DNA of 45,835 nucleotides from a virus: the IMG/VR virus record IMGVR_UViG_3300047334_000219, positions 1 through 45,835 of that record. One strand, 5' to 3'. Shown here piece after piece: positions 1-7,817 of this stretch; positions within the stretch are counted from its first letter, which is position 1; each line of letters starts with the position of its first letter. Under the pieces are notes generated by a model, which saw only the letters and a list, made by a program, of their open reading frames with translations, was not told where the DNA came from and made no database searches. The position numbers and the translations under genes are program-made.

Positions 1-137
1 CAGTTGAGACCAAGTCGCACCATCTGCTGACGTAGAAAAGACAACATTTCCGGAGGGGACTGAAGCCAGCGGCCCCGATACTGGGGCAACAGCAGAAGCA
101 CTAGCGTTTAGCTGCATACGCAGCCATATTCCTGTGG
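1..137. repeat. Direct terminal repeat of the contig (left copy)
   Basis: Bases 1-137 match 45699-45835 in the same orientation with one difference (T at 127, G at 45825). The repeat lies inside a protein-coding frame that continues in phase from one end to the other, so it is best read as the overlap of a circular assembly and not as the physical ends of the virion DNA. The mismatch changes an isoleucine codon ATA to ATC, which is silent. True termini cannot be placed from this. Confidence 0.9.
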
Positions 138-2550
138 TCGCCGAGGGATTTAGTGAAGGTACCGTGACCGTGCTTGCAACGTACTGAGCAGTTCCAGCCG
201 CATTTTCCCAATAGCAGATAAGTTTACCGTTAGTGTCAAGATTGTATTGCCACTCGGAATTGGAAGCATTGCCGCCCGCGTCCAAGAACTTGGAAACAAG
301 GAACACGCCCCCAGAAACGCCGCTAACATAGCTGCTCAGGTTGACCCAGATTGATACATCAAGGTATCCGTCTGTGACATCATTGGTCGTAAACGAAGTA
401 CAAGATGAGTTATAATTTCTGGCTCCGGGCAGGTTAAGGTAATGGATTGGTCCAGTTCCAGCCGCGGCTGTCGTGGCACTAACTTCTGCACTCATCAAGC
501 TTATGCCTGGTGTCGCGCCATTCAGAGCGACTGCTTCAAAATAGTAGGTAGTTGCGGTGCTCAATCCTGTGATGAGATACGGAAACTTGACGTTAGTTGC
601 GATAAGAGCTTCAGCGCCCGAAGACAGGGAGCCGTAGATGTTATAGCCCGTGATGGCCGAACCATTATTTGATGGAGCAGCGCCGGCGAAGTTGATTAGG
701 ATAGAGGTCGACGAAATCGGCGTAGCAACGATCACCGGAGCGTCTGGAGCGGCTGCTGACGCTGGGTTCTTCCAGGTTACCGACCGCACTTCACCCGCCG
801 TTAGAGTGAGACTTGTCGTCGCGCCGGCCGACTGCTGATCCTTGATTGTGACTGTCTGAGAGGCGGAACTGGAGTTATATATCACAGTTACGACGGAGCT
901 GTCCGGGTTTAGGAAGCTGACCGTCTGCACATCAGATCCTCCACGGCCGACCACGCCGAAAGTGGTTGAATTCACGCGCACGGCTCCAGCTTTAACCAGG
1001 GAAGAGATTTGCGCGAGTGCGTAGTACTGCGGAGTCAAGCTAACCGCGCCTGTCGTGCTGATGTTAGCAACAGGCTGAAGGTTGTCCGCCGGCCCGGGCT
1101 GACCGCTGGAGTCGAGGGCCAAGTTCCACATTAGGAGGGAAGACGAGCCGTAATACGGGGACGCAATCATATCGTCGCCCATGAACGCGTGCCAGTTGGT
1201 GGCGAAGGCCGCAGACCCCACTGCTGCGCTGCCAGCGCAATGCTCGGTGTGCAGGATAAGCTTACCCGATGCGGCGTAGGGTGCCATCTCGGCCATCTGC
1301 GAAGCGTTTCCGTCGTACGCATGGTAGGCTGCGCCCGCGAAGGCGGCAGCACCAGCCGCGCCACCCGTGGTGAAGGGGTAAAGTGACAGAGACTCGCTAT
1401 TCTGAACTGTGTCTCCCCAGGAGGTGTCGCCAGACAAGAGCATTGTTGTAATACCAGCGGCGGAAAAAGCCGCAGCTACGGCCTCCCCTAAGGCATTGAT
1501 GTCGATGCCGTTGAAGCGGCAACCAGGATAACCAGTCGGGTTGAAATTAGGCTCGTTTTGCAGCGTAGAGTAGTCGGAATACCGCCCAATTTGCGCAAAC
1601 AAAAACTGCTGATACTTAACGAAATAATTAGCATACTCCGTATTGTTCGCTGAGTTTTGGATGTAGTATACGGAGTTTGTAGTGTTGACAAGCGTCTTGG
1701 TCGTCTTGAAGTATGGCGGAGGCGACCAAGGCGCAACAACGATCTTGAGTGAAGGATTAATCGAGAGAACCAGATTTAGAATTGGGATTATGTTGGTCAA
1801 ATCTTGTGAAAACGAGATCGACGCTAGGCCATCGTCTGTCGTAGAATTGTCGTAGACCGAAAAGGCGTTGTTCGCCGCGCCCGTGCCATTGACGTTTCGG
1901 ATGGTGTAATCACAGTCTCCCATCGGCAAGCGGACAAAGCCGAATCCATCGGCGCCGAAGCGGGCCTGCAGGAAGGCTGTCCTCTGGGCCAGCGTCATAT
2001 TGTTCATCAGGACGTAGCAGGCGGAGTCGGTTAGGGCCGCACCCGCGCCAAGCCAAGTCTGATGCTGCGTGGATGTGTCGACCAGTATTTCCTTAGCGCC
2101 TGTGGTGCCCGATCCAGCCGCAAAGGGCGTCACAGCAGTCGGGGCGAGAAGGGCCGTCGTGAAGTCTTGGGTTGTCCTTAAAGACGTGGGCGGGATTAGA
2201 CTAGAGGCGCCTACAGCCCCCGTCGTCGGCGCAGCGCTCGCCACGCTCCCGGAGGCGTTCGTCGCCGTCTCGATATACATGAGCGTGTGGCCCAGATCGG
2301 CTGAGACGGGCGTGTAAGACGTCGTCGTCGCCCCGCTGATCGGCGCGCCGGTGTCGGCGTAAAACCATTGGCGGGTGATCGTGGGTGAGCCGGTATAGGT
2401 TCCAGGCGTGGCGACGACCGGCGCGCCGACCACGGGAGACGACGCGCTTAAGGTCGGCGCGCTGACTACGGTCGGCGGCGGCAAAAGCGTACCGCCAACT
2501 GCGACAGCATCCCCCATGGCCAAGCCTTGTCCTGTTGAGATCGGGGGCAT
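1..2550 (-). CDS. Tailspike with GH30 glycoside hydrolase domain (N-terminal 850 codons; continues at 45698)
   Basis: ATG at 2550 opens a frame without stops to base 1; it resumes at 45698 and ends at the TAG at 45435-45437, giving 937 aa. Upstream GGTGAG is a plausible ribosome site, 5 bases after the previous stop. Visible domains: an Ig-like fold (about 27-115); a GH30-type TIM barrel (about 150-590) with LGAGAALTDS, VRLPMGDCDYTIR and APWSPPPYFKTT; a fibronectin III-like domain (about 601-690, starting PDAPVIV); then a LamG-like sandwich. Likely catalytic residues are Glu333 in LQNEPNF (acid/base) and Glu436 in LHTEHC (nucleophile). Their 103-residue spacing is close to the 105 of human glucocerebrosidase (E235/E340). 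The setting downstream of the capsid genes suggests a virion depolymerase for a surface or biofilm polysaccharide. The sugar specificity cannot be told; GH30 covers glucosyl, xylosyl, galactosyl and fucosyl linkages. Confidence 0.85.
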   Translation of the reverse strand, partial: MPPISTGQGLAMGDAVAVGGTLLPPPTVVSAPTLSASSPVVGAPVVATPGTYTGSPTITRQWFYADTGAPISGATTTSYTPVSADLGHTLMYIETATNASGSVASAAPTTGAVGASSLIPPTSLRTTQDFTTALLAPTAVTPFAAGSGTTGAKEILVDTSTQHQTWLGAGAALTDSACYVLMNNMTLAQRTAFLQARFGADGFGFVRLPMGDCDYTIRNVNGTGAANNAFSVYDNSTTDDGLASISFSQDLTNIIPILNLVLSINPSLKIVVAPWSPPPYFKTTKTLVNTTNSVYYIQNSANNTEYANYFVKYQQFLFAQIGRYSDYSTLQNEPNFNPTGYPGCRFNGIDINALGEAVAAAFSAAGITTMLLSGDTSWGDTVQNSESLSLYPFTTGGAAGAAAFAGAAYHAYDGNASQMAEMAPYAASGKLILHTEHCAGSAAVGSAAFATNWHAFMGDDMIASPYYGSSSLLMWNLALDSSGQPGPADNLQPVANISTTGAVSLTPQYYALAQISSLVKAGAVRVNSTTFGVVGRGGSDVQTVSFLNPDSSVVTVIYNSSSASQTVTIKDQQSAGATTSLTLTAGEVRSVTWKNPASAAAPDAPVIVATPISSTSILINFAGAAPSNNGSAITGYNIYGSLSSGAEALIATNVKFPYLITGLSTATTYYFEAVALNGATPGISLMSAEVSATTAAAGTGPIHYLNLPGARNYNSSCTSFTTNDVTDGYLDVSIWVNLSSYVSGVSGGVFLVSKFLDAGGNASNSEWQYNLDTNGKLICYWENAAGTAQYVASTVTVPSLNPSATTGIWLRMQLNASASAVAPVSGPLASVPSGNVVFSTSADGATWSQL

Positions 2551-2554
2551 CGGC

Positions 2555-3037
2555 TCAGCTCACCAGCTTGGAGGTTATCGTTACGGAGTTCGAACCGGAA
2601 TTCAGCAAACGCACGCTGGCGCCCGCTGCGCCAGCGAAGATCACGACTCCCTGCATACCAGAAGCCGTCACGGGCGAGCCCACGGTCTGCCATGTCGTCC
2701 CGTCCGGACCAAGCACTTGGAGCGTGACGCTCGGCGACGTGCCTGAGAGGATGTAGGACCAGCCGTAAGTGGCGGATATTGAAACGGTGACCGGCGTAGA
2801 GTTGCCACCGGCTGGAATAACTTGAGAAGTAGCTAAAGTGTATGTTTGCTGAAGTCCGCTGCTGCCACTTGTGCATAGATTTCCGTATTGATCTGTAACT
2901 AGCGGACTGTTAGGCCCGAGCGGAACAGTATTTGTTCCGCACTTTGTTTGCGAAACAGCAGACTGCGCCCTCACACCTTCATGGGGTAGAAGGGCTAAAG
3001 CCAAGATACCACATAAAAGTGCAAGGGCTTTTTTCAC
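2555..3037 (-). CDS. Exported-looking 160-aa protein before the tailspike
   Basis: GTG at 3037, preceded by AAAGG about 8 bases upstream, is the only good start. Residues 1-25 form a classical Sec signal peptide: MKK, a hydrophobic run of Leu/Ala, and a likely signal peptidase I site after VRA. Two cysteines follow (in TKCGT and GNLCTS). The rest is Ser/Thr/Gly/Val-rich and beta-strand-like, resembling carbohydrate-binding or decoration folds. It sits between two head-region genes and the GH30 tailspike with 4-base gaps, so it is probably co-translated with them. A signal peptide on a protein in a structural cluster is unusual; it might coat the cell envelope or be a virion protein with a hydrophobic N-terminus. 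I do not recognise a family. Confidence 0.75.
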   Translation of the reverse strand: MKKALALLCGILALALLPHEGVRAQSAVSQTKCGTNTVPLGPNSPLVTDQYGNLCTSGSSGLQQTYTLATSQVIPAGGNSTPVTVSISATYGWSYILSGTSPSVTLQVLGPDGTTWQTVGSPVTASGMQGVVIFAGAAGASVRLLNSGSNSVTITSKLVS

Positions 3038-3041
3038 AAGT

Positions 3042-3422
3042 CTAGCCTTTCTTCACGGTAGGAACGGATACGACTTTCACTTGCGGAACCGTTCCGCCGT
3101 CGGTCAGCCCGGCTTCCGGCCGATCCGCCGTAATCTCGGCGAGGGATTTACCTCGCCGATCTTCCGCGTCGGGAGAGGAAACCACAGTTGGCTGAGGCGA
3201 CTGCACAATCGCGTTGGCTTCGCCCACGGTTCTTGGAAGAAGATCCAGTGGAACTATTCCGGCATCGGGATTGTTTTTGTAGTAACTTTCCCGAGCCTCC
3301 ATTCCCGAATCATCCAGTGGGTCGAAGTGAGGGCCAAATGGCCCTTCGTAGTCGATCACCGTGCCGGCTTCGTAAAGCTTCGGGGCGATGAAAGTTGCAG
3401 TTAGAAGTCGATACCGAGGCAT
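3042..3422 (-). CDS. Hypothetical head-region protein, 126 aa
   Basis: Starts at the ATG at 3422 and lies 9 bases after the cement protein gene. The first half (MPRYRLLTATFIAPKLYEAG) looks folded and has a tidy Pro/Gly/Asp-rich loop with PFGPHFDPLDD; the second half is low-complexity and charged, ending in KKG. Short proteins with this kind of start accompany Bbp16/Bbp17-like capsid modules in other podoviruses, so a minor head or head-tail joining role is possible. No catalytic motif is visible. Confidence 0.7.
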   Translation of the reverse strand: MPRYRLLTATFIAPKLYEAGTVIDYEGPFGPHFDPLDDSGMEARESYYKNNPDAGIVPLDLLPRTVGEANAIVQSPQPTVVSSPDAEDRRGKSLAEITADRPEAGLTDGGTVPQVKVVSVPTVKKG

Positions 3423-3431
3423 GTAATTTCC

Positions 3432-3875
3432 CTACGCCGCTGTGTAGTTTTTGGGATACGGGTAACGAACTTCCCGATCGGCACTGAGGTAGGAGTACAG
3501 CGCGCCGGCAGTCATCGGGCCGGTAGCGATTGTGTAGTATAATCGAAGATACCGGCCGGGAACCGTGCCGTTCGCTAACTGATTCAACGGAACTGGATAG
3601 CGCATGATTGCCGCGCCAACAGTCAACGCGGCAACTGGATACGCCTCGGGGGAAGTTAAAATAGTATACCAGTTCACGTTGTCGGTTGAGGTTTGGAGAG
3701 AAATCGTCAGTGTTGCTGCACCCGCGGCCGTAAACGCGGTAGTTACATCGCAGTGAAGCTCGATAGGATACATCGCCCCGAGGTCGGTATTGGCGAGAAG
3801 ATCAATCGTGTTGGTACTGGCGGCACTAACCGTAAGTGCCACGTTCTGGTCAAAGATAAGTTGATTGTCGATCAT
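3432..3875 (-). CDS. Bbp16-like capsid cement (decoration) protein
   Basis: 147 aa from ATG 3875. The sequence is rich in Thr, Ala, Val and aromatic residues with the beta-sandwich look of the Bordetella phage Bbp16 family. The N-terminus MIDNQLIFDQNVALT and the centre (ISLQTSTDNVNWYTI) fit that family; the second half has a beta-rich LRLYYTIATGPMTAGALYSYL. It lies directly downstream of the major capsid gene, the usual position of capsid-stabilising proteins in BPP-1-like phages. It probably sits on the outer capsid surface. Assignment is from motif resemblance and gene order. Confidence 0.7.
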   Translation of the reverse strand: MIDNQLIFDQNVALTVSAASTNTIDLLANTDLGAMYPIELHCDVTTAFTAAGAATLTISLQTSTDNVNWYTILTSPEAYPVAALTVGAAIMRYPVPLNQLANGTVPGRYLRLYYTIATGPMTAGALYSYLSADREVRYPYPKNYTAA

Positions 3876-3888
3876 AGTTGCGCCCTCC

Positions 3889-4932
3889 TTAAACGACGCG
3901 AGATTCGGTTGTCAGAAGAGCGTCAACAATTCGGATAGGAATGCCGCGGAATGTAGTTACGGCTTCGCCATCCCATTCTTCCATCTTGAGCAAGACGTTA
4001 GTCTTGTTCATGGCTTGGAGATCGAGATAGGTTGCGATCGTGCGGTTGACGTAGATCGCACTTCGGCCCATGACGATCCGGTCGACCGAATCGGTAGAGT
4101 CCTGAACCGGACCAACGCCCGAGGGCTGCACGGGCATCCGCTGTGTCATGCGGACTAGCGTGTTGATCAAGTTCGCAGCCGATCCGCCGTTTAGCAACGT
4201 GACGTCGATGTTCGCGGCCCGAACCGCGAAACGCCAGTCGTGAATGGCCAGACCGATTTTCCACTCAAGCCAGGTACGATACGCAAGGAACTCGTATCCG
4301 TTTGCATCAGTTGCTGGGAGAATTCCCATGTCTTGGTGACGCATCCCGGCTTGAGTTCCCTTGGGGAATATAGCATGAATTTGCTTCGGCCCCCAAGTCA
4401 CAAGCCACATCGAGGCATTCGTAGAACCAGTTCCGCCGCAGTCAATCACGTTGTTGGCGATCGTACTCGTCGCCGGGTTCACAGTATTGTAGATGTTGGC
4501 GAAACCCGTGAACTGCGTCGGATCGGTAGCCTTATTTCCGTAGAACAGATCGCTGGCGACTTTCTGCGAAAGCCCTTCCATGTGCATCGCATCTTCTTGA
4601 TAGCGAAGTTCGGAAAGATTTCCGCCAAGTTCGGCCAGGGACTTGTCAAGCTTTGACCAGTCAGCGTACTCAACGCAAGTCGCGGTCTGCTTGACAACGC
4701 CGCCCTGGGTTGCAGGCACACCGGCGTTGTACAAGCGCCGAGTCGGGGTCGGAAGCTCAACAACTTGCGTGTATTCATACACGTTGCCAGCTTGACATTC
4801 CATCGTGAGGAGATCTTCGACGATGCCGTTTTTCTGGGAGAGAAGATCTACAAGAGTCGCAATCTTCCCAGTCGTGTCGTGGCGCAGGGCCCACTGCGCG
4901 TAGGTGAACAGGCCAGGAGTGATAGTTGCCAT
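3889..4932 (-). CDS. Major capsid protein
   Basis: 347 aa from ATG 4932. Length, position after a scaffold-like gene, and residues such as MATITPGLFTYAQWALRHD, ADWSKLDKSLAELGG and GNKATDPTQFTGF match the major capsid protein (Bbp17-like) of BPP-1-type podoviruses, which have an HK97-type fold. The C-terminal part has RFRGIPI-like strand logic (VTTFRGIPIRIVDALL) common to these coats. It forms the icosahedral shell together with the cement protein encoded next. No protease gene is evident nearby, so maturation cleavage is uncertain. Confidence 0.85.
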   Translation of the reverse strand: MATITPGLFTYAQWALRHDTTGKIATLVDLLSQKNGIVEDLLTMECQAGNVYEYTQVVELPTPTRRLYNAGVPATQGGVVKQTATCVEYADWSKLDKSLAELGGNLSELRYQEDAMHMEGLSQKVASDLFYGNKATDPTQFTGFANIYNTVNPATSTIANNVIDCGGTGSTNASMWLVTWGPKQIHAIFPKGTQAGMRHQDMGILPATDANGYEFLAYRTWLEWKIGLAIHDWRFAVRAANIDVTLLNGGSAANLINTLVRMTQRMPVQPSGVGPVQDSTDSVDRIVMGRSAIYVNRTIATYLDLQAMNKTNVLLKMEEWDGEAVTTFRGIPIRIVDALLTTESRVV

Positions 4933-4941
4933 AGATTATCC

Positions 4942-5601
4942 TTAGTTAACTGTGTCTGGGTATAGCGCTGAAGCGGGAGTCGCTGCGCGCCGCGGGCCAG
5001 GGCTGATTCCGGGTTTGATGCTTCCTTCGGAAAGGGCCTGAGCCATTTTGTAAATCATCTTAACAATAGCGGGATTATTCCCCGCCCCGGTGAGTTCGAA
5101 AGCGCTGCGCGCTTCCTTACTTCCGTACTCGTCTAGCGCCCGTCCGAGAGTTGTCTGCACTTCAGCCGAACGAGAACCGCCGATTTCAGGATCGGACTTT
5201 ATTTCGTCCCCCCACTTCGTGACCATCTCGTTAAAGGCTTTTGCGTTTGACTCTGCGAACGCGGCGACTGCCGCTTCGACTTGCTTTGTCCCAAGGTCAA
5301 AAAGAGCCTGAGCTTTGTCCGCGGGAAATCCTGCTTCAGCAAGTGTTCCTTTGAACGCATCGAGAAGTTCTTTGTTTTCGGCAAAGCCTTCAGGAATTTT
5401 AATTTCATACGATGCCGGATCGATCGGTGGCTTTGCCGCAGGTTCCGCGGCAGTAGCTTCGGCAGGGGCAGAATCTACCGAGGCTTCAACCGCAGGTGCT
5501 TCAGTCGAAACTACTGCCGCAGGCGCAGTGTCCGCAGGAAACAGTGCAGCAGCGCCCGAAGGCGCTTCACTCGAAGAGTTCGCCGTTGTCGTATCCGTCA
5601 T
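4942..5601 (-). CDS. Capsid scaffolding protein
   Basis: 219 aa from ATG 5601, overlapping the previous gene by 35 bases. The first 75 residues are Ala/Ser/Pro/Glu-rich and disordered. Next comes an acidic amphipathic segment (YEIKIPEGFAENKELLDAFK, then AGFPADKAQALFDLGTKQVE) typical of phage scaffolding proteins, and a long helical region. A basic C-terminus (GPRRAATPAS) could contact the coat protein. The position immediately before the major capsid gene supports an internal assembly scaffold lost or removed from mature heads. No protease motif is visible. Confidence 0.8.
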   Translation of the reverse strand: MTDTTTANSSSEAPSGAAALFPADTAPAAVVSTEAPAVEASVDSAPAEATAAEPAAKPPIDPASYEIKIPEGFAENKELLDAFKGTLAEAGFPADKAQALFDLGTKQVEAAVAAFAESNAKAFNEMVTKWGDEIKSDPEIGGSRSAEVQTTLGRALDEYGSKEARSAFELTGAGNNPAIVKMIYKMAQALSEGSIKPGISPGPRRAATPASALYPDTVN

Positions 5602-5920
5602 CTTTTTCTTCCTTAATCTCGACCGAAGCGTTCTCGGTCATTGCTTTAACAAATTGTTGAGCCGCCCAGCGCTGAATGTCGGAAAAAAGCCGGAGGCCGA
5701 AGCTTCGCTTTCCTTCCGAGAAGCACATAATTCCAAAGGCGCCTGGTGAGGTTGTGAAAGACTGGGAAAATATACCCGCATCGGCAAGTTCTAGCCAAAG
5801 GTATCTCCTCCCGTCTTTGGTAGACATCAATGACTGAATGACGACCCTTCGGGTTGTCTCGTCCTGCTTCGCCTGGCGTTCGGCTTTTTCAACGTCTTTC
5901 CTCGAACCAGCGTTTGCCAT
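5567..5920 (-). CDS. Bbp19-like protein between portal and scaffold
   Basis: 117 aa. ATG at 5920 overlaps the portal stop as ATGA, so translation is probably coupled. The segment RRVVIQSLMSTKDGRRYLW and the later SFGLRLFSDIQRW agree with the Bbp19-type family found next to portals in BPP-1-like phages. The C-terminus is very acidic (EIKEEKDDGYDNGELFE) and extends into the overlap with the scaffold gene. Its function is unknown; association with the portal or with packaging initiation is an inference from gene order. Confidence 0.7.
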   Translation of the reverse strand: MANAGSRKDVEKAERQAKQDETTRRVVIQSLMSTKDGRRYLWLELADAGIFSQSFTTSPGAFGIMCFSEGKRSFGLRLFSDIQRWAAQQFVKAMTENASVEIKEEKDDGYDNGELFE

Positions 5921-7629
5921 CAGGATGCTCCCAACATGGTTTCGAGGGCATTTTTCCCGCCGCCGACTTGTGTTTGGGACAGGCCTTGAGCCCCCTGTAC
6001 TGCGGCCATTGAGGCCTGTTGCATCGCTTGCGCCTGCTGCTGTTTCACTTTCGCAGCACGGATAGCTGCAACTTGCTTCGCGTTGCGGAGAATTCTCGGT
6101 GATACGTTGAGCAGGTCTGCGTACTCATCGACGGTTTCATCTTCGTCAAGGTTGTCAAGGACATCTGGAATAGCTCCCGCGATATTGCCAATGAAGGCGA
6201 CAAGGCGTTCAATTGCCGCTGTGCTTGCGGCGCGTTGCTGCTCGGCAAGCATGGAAACGTATTGCACGTTAATAGTCATGCGCTGAATTTCGGGCGGCGG
6301 GGGCGGAATTAATCCCCGACGAAGCATAATCGCGTAGGTCCGCTCGATGATGGGATCGAGGACTTCGTTTTCAAACCGCTCGATTACCGGACCAAGTTGG
6401 ATTAGCTTTTCTTCCCGCCGAGCGTCGATCTCGGTCGCGGTGCGTACAGTGTCGAGCTGGGAAATCATCATGAAGAGATCGACGAAGAGGACGGAATTAA
6501 CCCGAGCCTGGACTTCCTTGATATCTAAGGTAAGTTCTTGAATCTTGGGATCAACCTGAAACGCGGGTTTAAACCCAGCAGTGGATAGGTCCGAAACGTA
6601 GTTAATAGCGCCAGGGAGAATGGAATTAGGTTCATTCCGCATGTTAACCGAGGCGTTCATCGGCGGCCGAACCATCTTTTCAATGGCCTCGGCCTTGCGT
6701 CGTTGCTCTATCTGCAACTGCCGAACCGCCGGAAGCGCGTCCATGCCAGGGCTCCGGCCGTAGGGATCGTTAGAGGTAATGTCCCAACGTGCCCCGAAGA
6801 AGAACTTCTCGTGAAAACCGCTGACGCAGATAATGTTGCTTCCGGCAGATGTCTGTTCCCAATAGACTTCCCGAAAGGCGAACTTCCGCGGAACGGGCGT
6901 ACCGAGGTTATTCGTTCCGCCTTCCCAGACGTCCGTGTTAGGCTCCATGGCGTGGCAGATTACTACTTCCCGTTCGAGCGAACTTCCGCCGGACTTATAC
7001 GACTGCTGAATCGACTCAGAAAGGTTTTTAATCCCGAACTGTTCCACGGCCTGAGCTATGTTGAGAGTGTACTCCCGGTACATCGTGTTCACGTCCATTC
7101 GGGCTGAAGCTCCGAAGAAGAACTCGCCAAGGCATGGGTTGTAAAACCGGATTACCGTTTCGGAATCTTCGTACTCGATCAGTGCCGCGGAACCGAACAC
7201 TACGTTGTCGTGGTAGTGCACAGCGAGGGCCTGGTAGAAGTTCGAACCGGAAAATACCCGTTGCATTCGGCGTTCGACTTCGGCAAGCCAATTACGAACA
7301 GGGCCAAAGGACACATCCGGCATTCCCTCGATCCCGAGGCGGAACCAAGGCTTCGTTGGGGATGTGAGTCCCGACATCATCCCACTGGCGCATGTACGCG
7401 CGGCGACAACGCCAGTTTCGTCTACTATTGCCTGGTTGATCTGTGAACCACGGTTAAGTTGGTTCGGCGTGACAAACCACTTGTACCGCCGGGGAAGAAA
7501 CATCTCTGCAAGTTGCGCCCAATGCGCCCAGAAGGATATGCGGTAGCTCCGCATTCCGCCCATACGGGATTGGCAAGCCTGCGCCAGCGCAATCTGCATA
7601 GGTTTCGGAAGCGAAGCTCCTGATATCAT
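5920..7629 (-). CDS. Portal / head-tail connector protein
   Basis: 569 aa from ATG 7629. It fits the T7 gp8-type head-tail connecting family (PF12236-like): an N-terminal helical stretch with YRISFWAHWAQLAEMFLPRR, the region ASGMMSGLTSPTKPWFRL, the segment ALIEYEDSETVIRFYN, and a Gln/Ala-rich C-terminal tail. Twelve copies would form the DNA channel at the capsid vertex, binding terminase during packaging and tail tubular proteins afterwards. It follows the terminase genes with one small gene between, and overlaps that gene's stop as ATGA. Confidence 0.88.
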   Translation of the reverse strand: MISGASLPKPMQIALAQACQSRMGGMRSYRISFWAHWAQLAEMFLPRRYKWFVTPNQLNRGSQINQAIVDETGVVAARTCASGMMSGLTSPTKPWFRLGIEGMPDVSFGPVRNWLAEVERRMQRVFSGSNFYQALAVHYHDNVVFGSAALIEYEDSETVIRFYNPCLGEFFFGASARMDVNTMYREYTLNIAQAVEQFGIKNLSESIQQSYKSGGSSLEREVVICHAMEPNTDVWEGGTNNLGTPVPRKFAFREVYWEQTSAGSNIICVSGFHEKFFFGARWDITSNDPYGRSPGMDALPAVRQLQIEQRRKAEAIEKMVRPPMNASVNMRNEPNSILPGAINYVSDLSTAGFKPAFQVDPKIQELTLDIKEVQARVNSVLFVDLFMMISQLDTVRTATEIDARREEKLIQLGPVIERFENEVLDPIIERTYAIMLRRGLIPPPPPEIQRMTINVQYVSMLAEQQRAASTAAIERLVAFIGNIAGAIPDVLDNLDEDETVDEYADLLNVSPRILRNAKQVAAIRAAKVKQQQAQAMQQASMAAVQGAQGLSQTQVGGGKNALETMLGAS

Positions 7630-7814
7630 TGGCCGAGAAGCGTCTTCGGCGCGACAGTGGCCGGGGCCGCAGCCATCTTCGCGCCGGTGAGGAATGTTCC
7701 GCCGAGATTGCCTGTGCTGTTCGCTTTCATAGACATGTTGGTCTGGGAAAGCGTCGAAGACAGACTCGGCGGTGTCGGTGCGGCAGGAGCCGAAGGCGGT
7801 TTACCAAATCCCAT
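7626..7814 (-). CDS. Small hypothetical protein between terminase and portal, 62 aa
   Basis: ATG 7814 lies 3 bases after the terminase stop, and the stop overlaps the portal start as ATGA, so it is sandwiched in a tight operon and very likely translated. It is Pro/Ala/Ser/Thr-rich with an N-terminal PPSAPAAPTPPSLSS and is probably disordered. Short Pro-rich proteins at this position occur in other podoviruses, but I know no function. Confidence 0.65.
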   Translation of the reverse strand: MGFGKPPSAPAAPTPPSLSSTLSQTNMSMKANSTGNLGGTFLTGAKMAAAPATVAPKTLLGQ

Positions 7815-7817
7815 GAT

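Noticed and set aside
1-137. Physical direct terminal repeat of the virion DNA
   Set aside because: It lies in the middle of a coding frame and is typical of assembly overlap; terminal repeats of short-tailed phages are normally intergenic.
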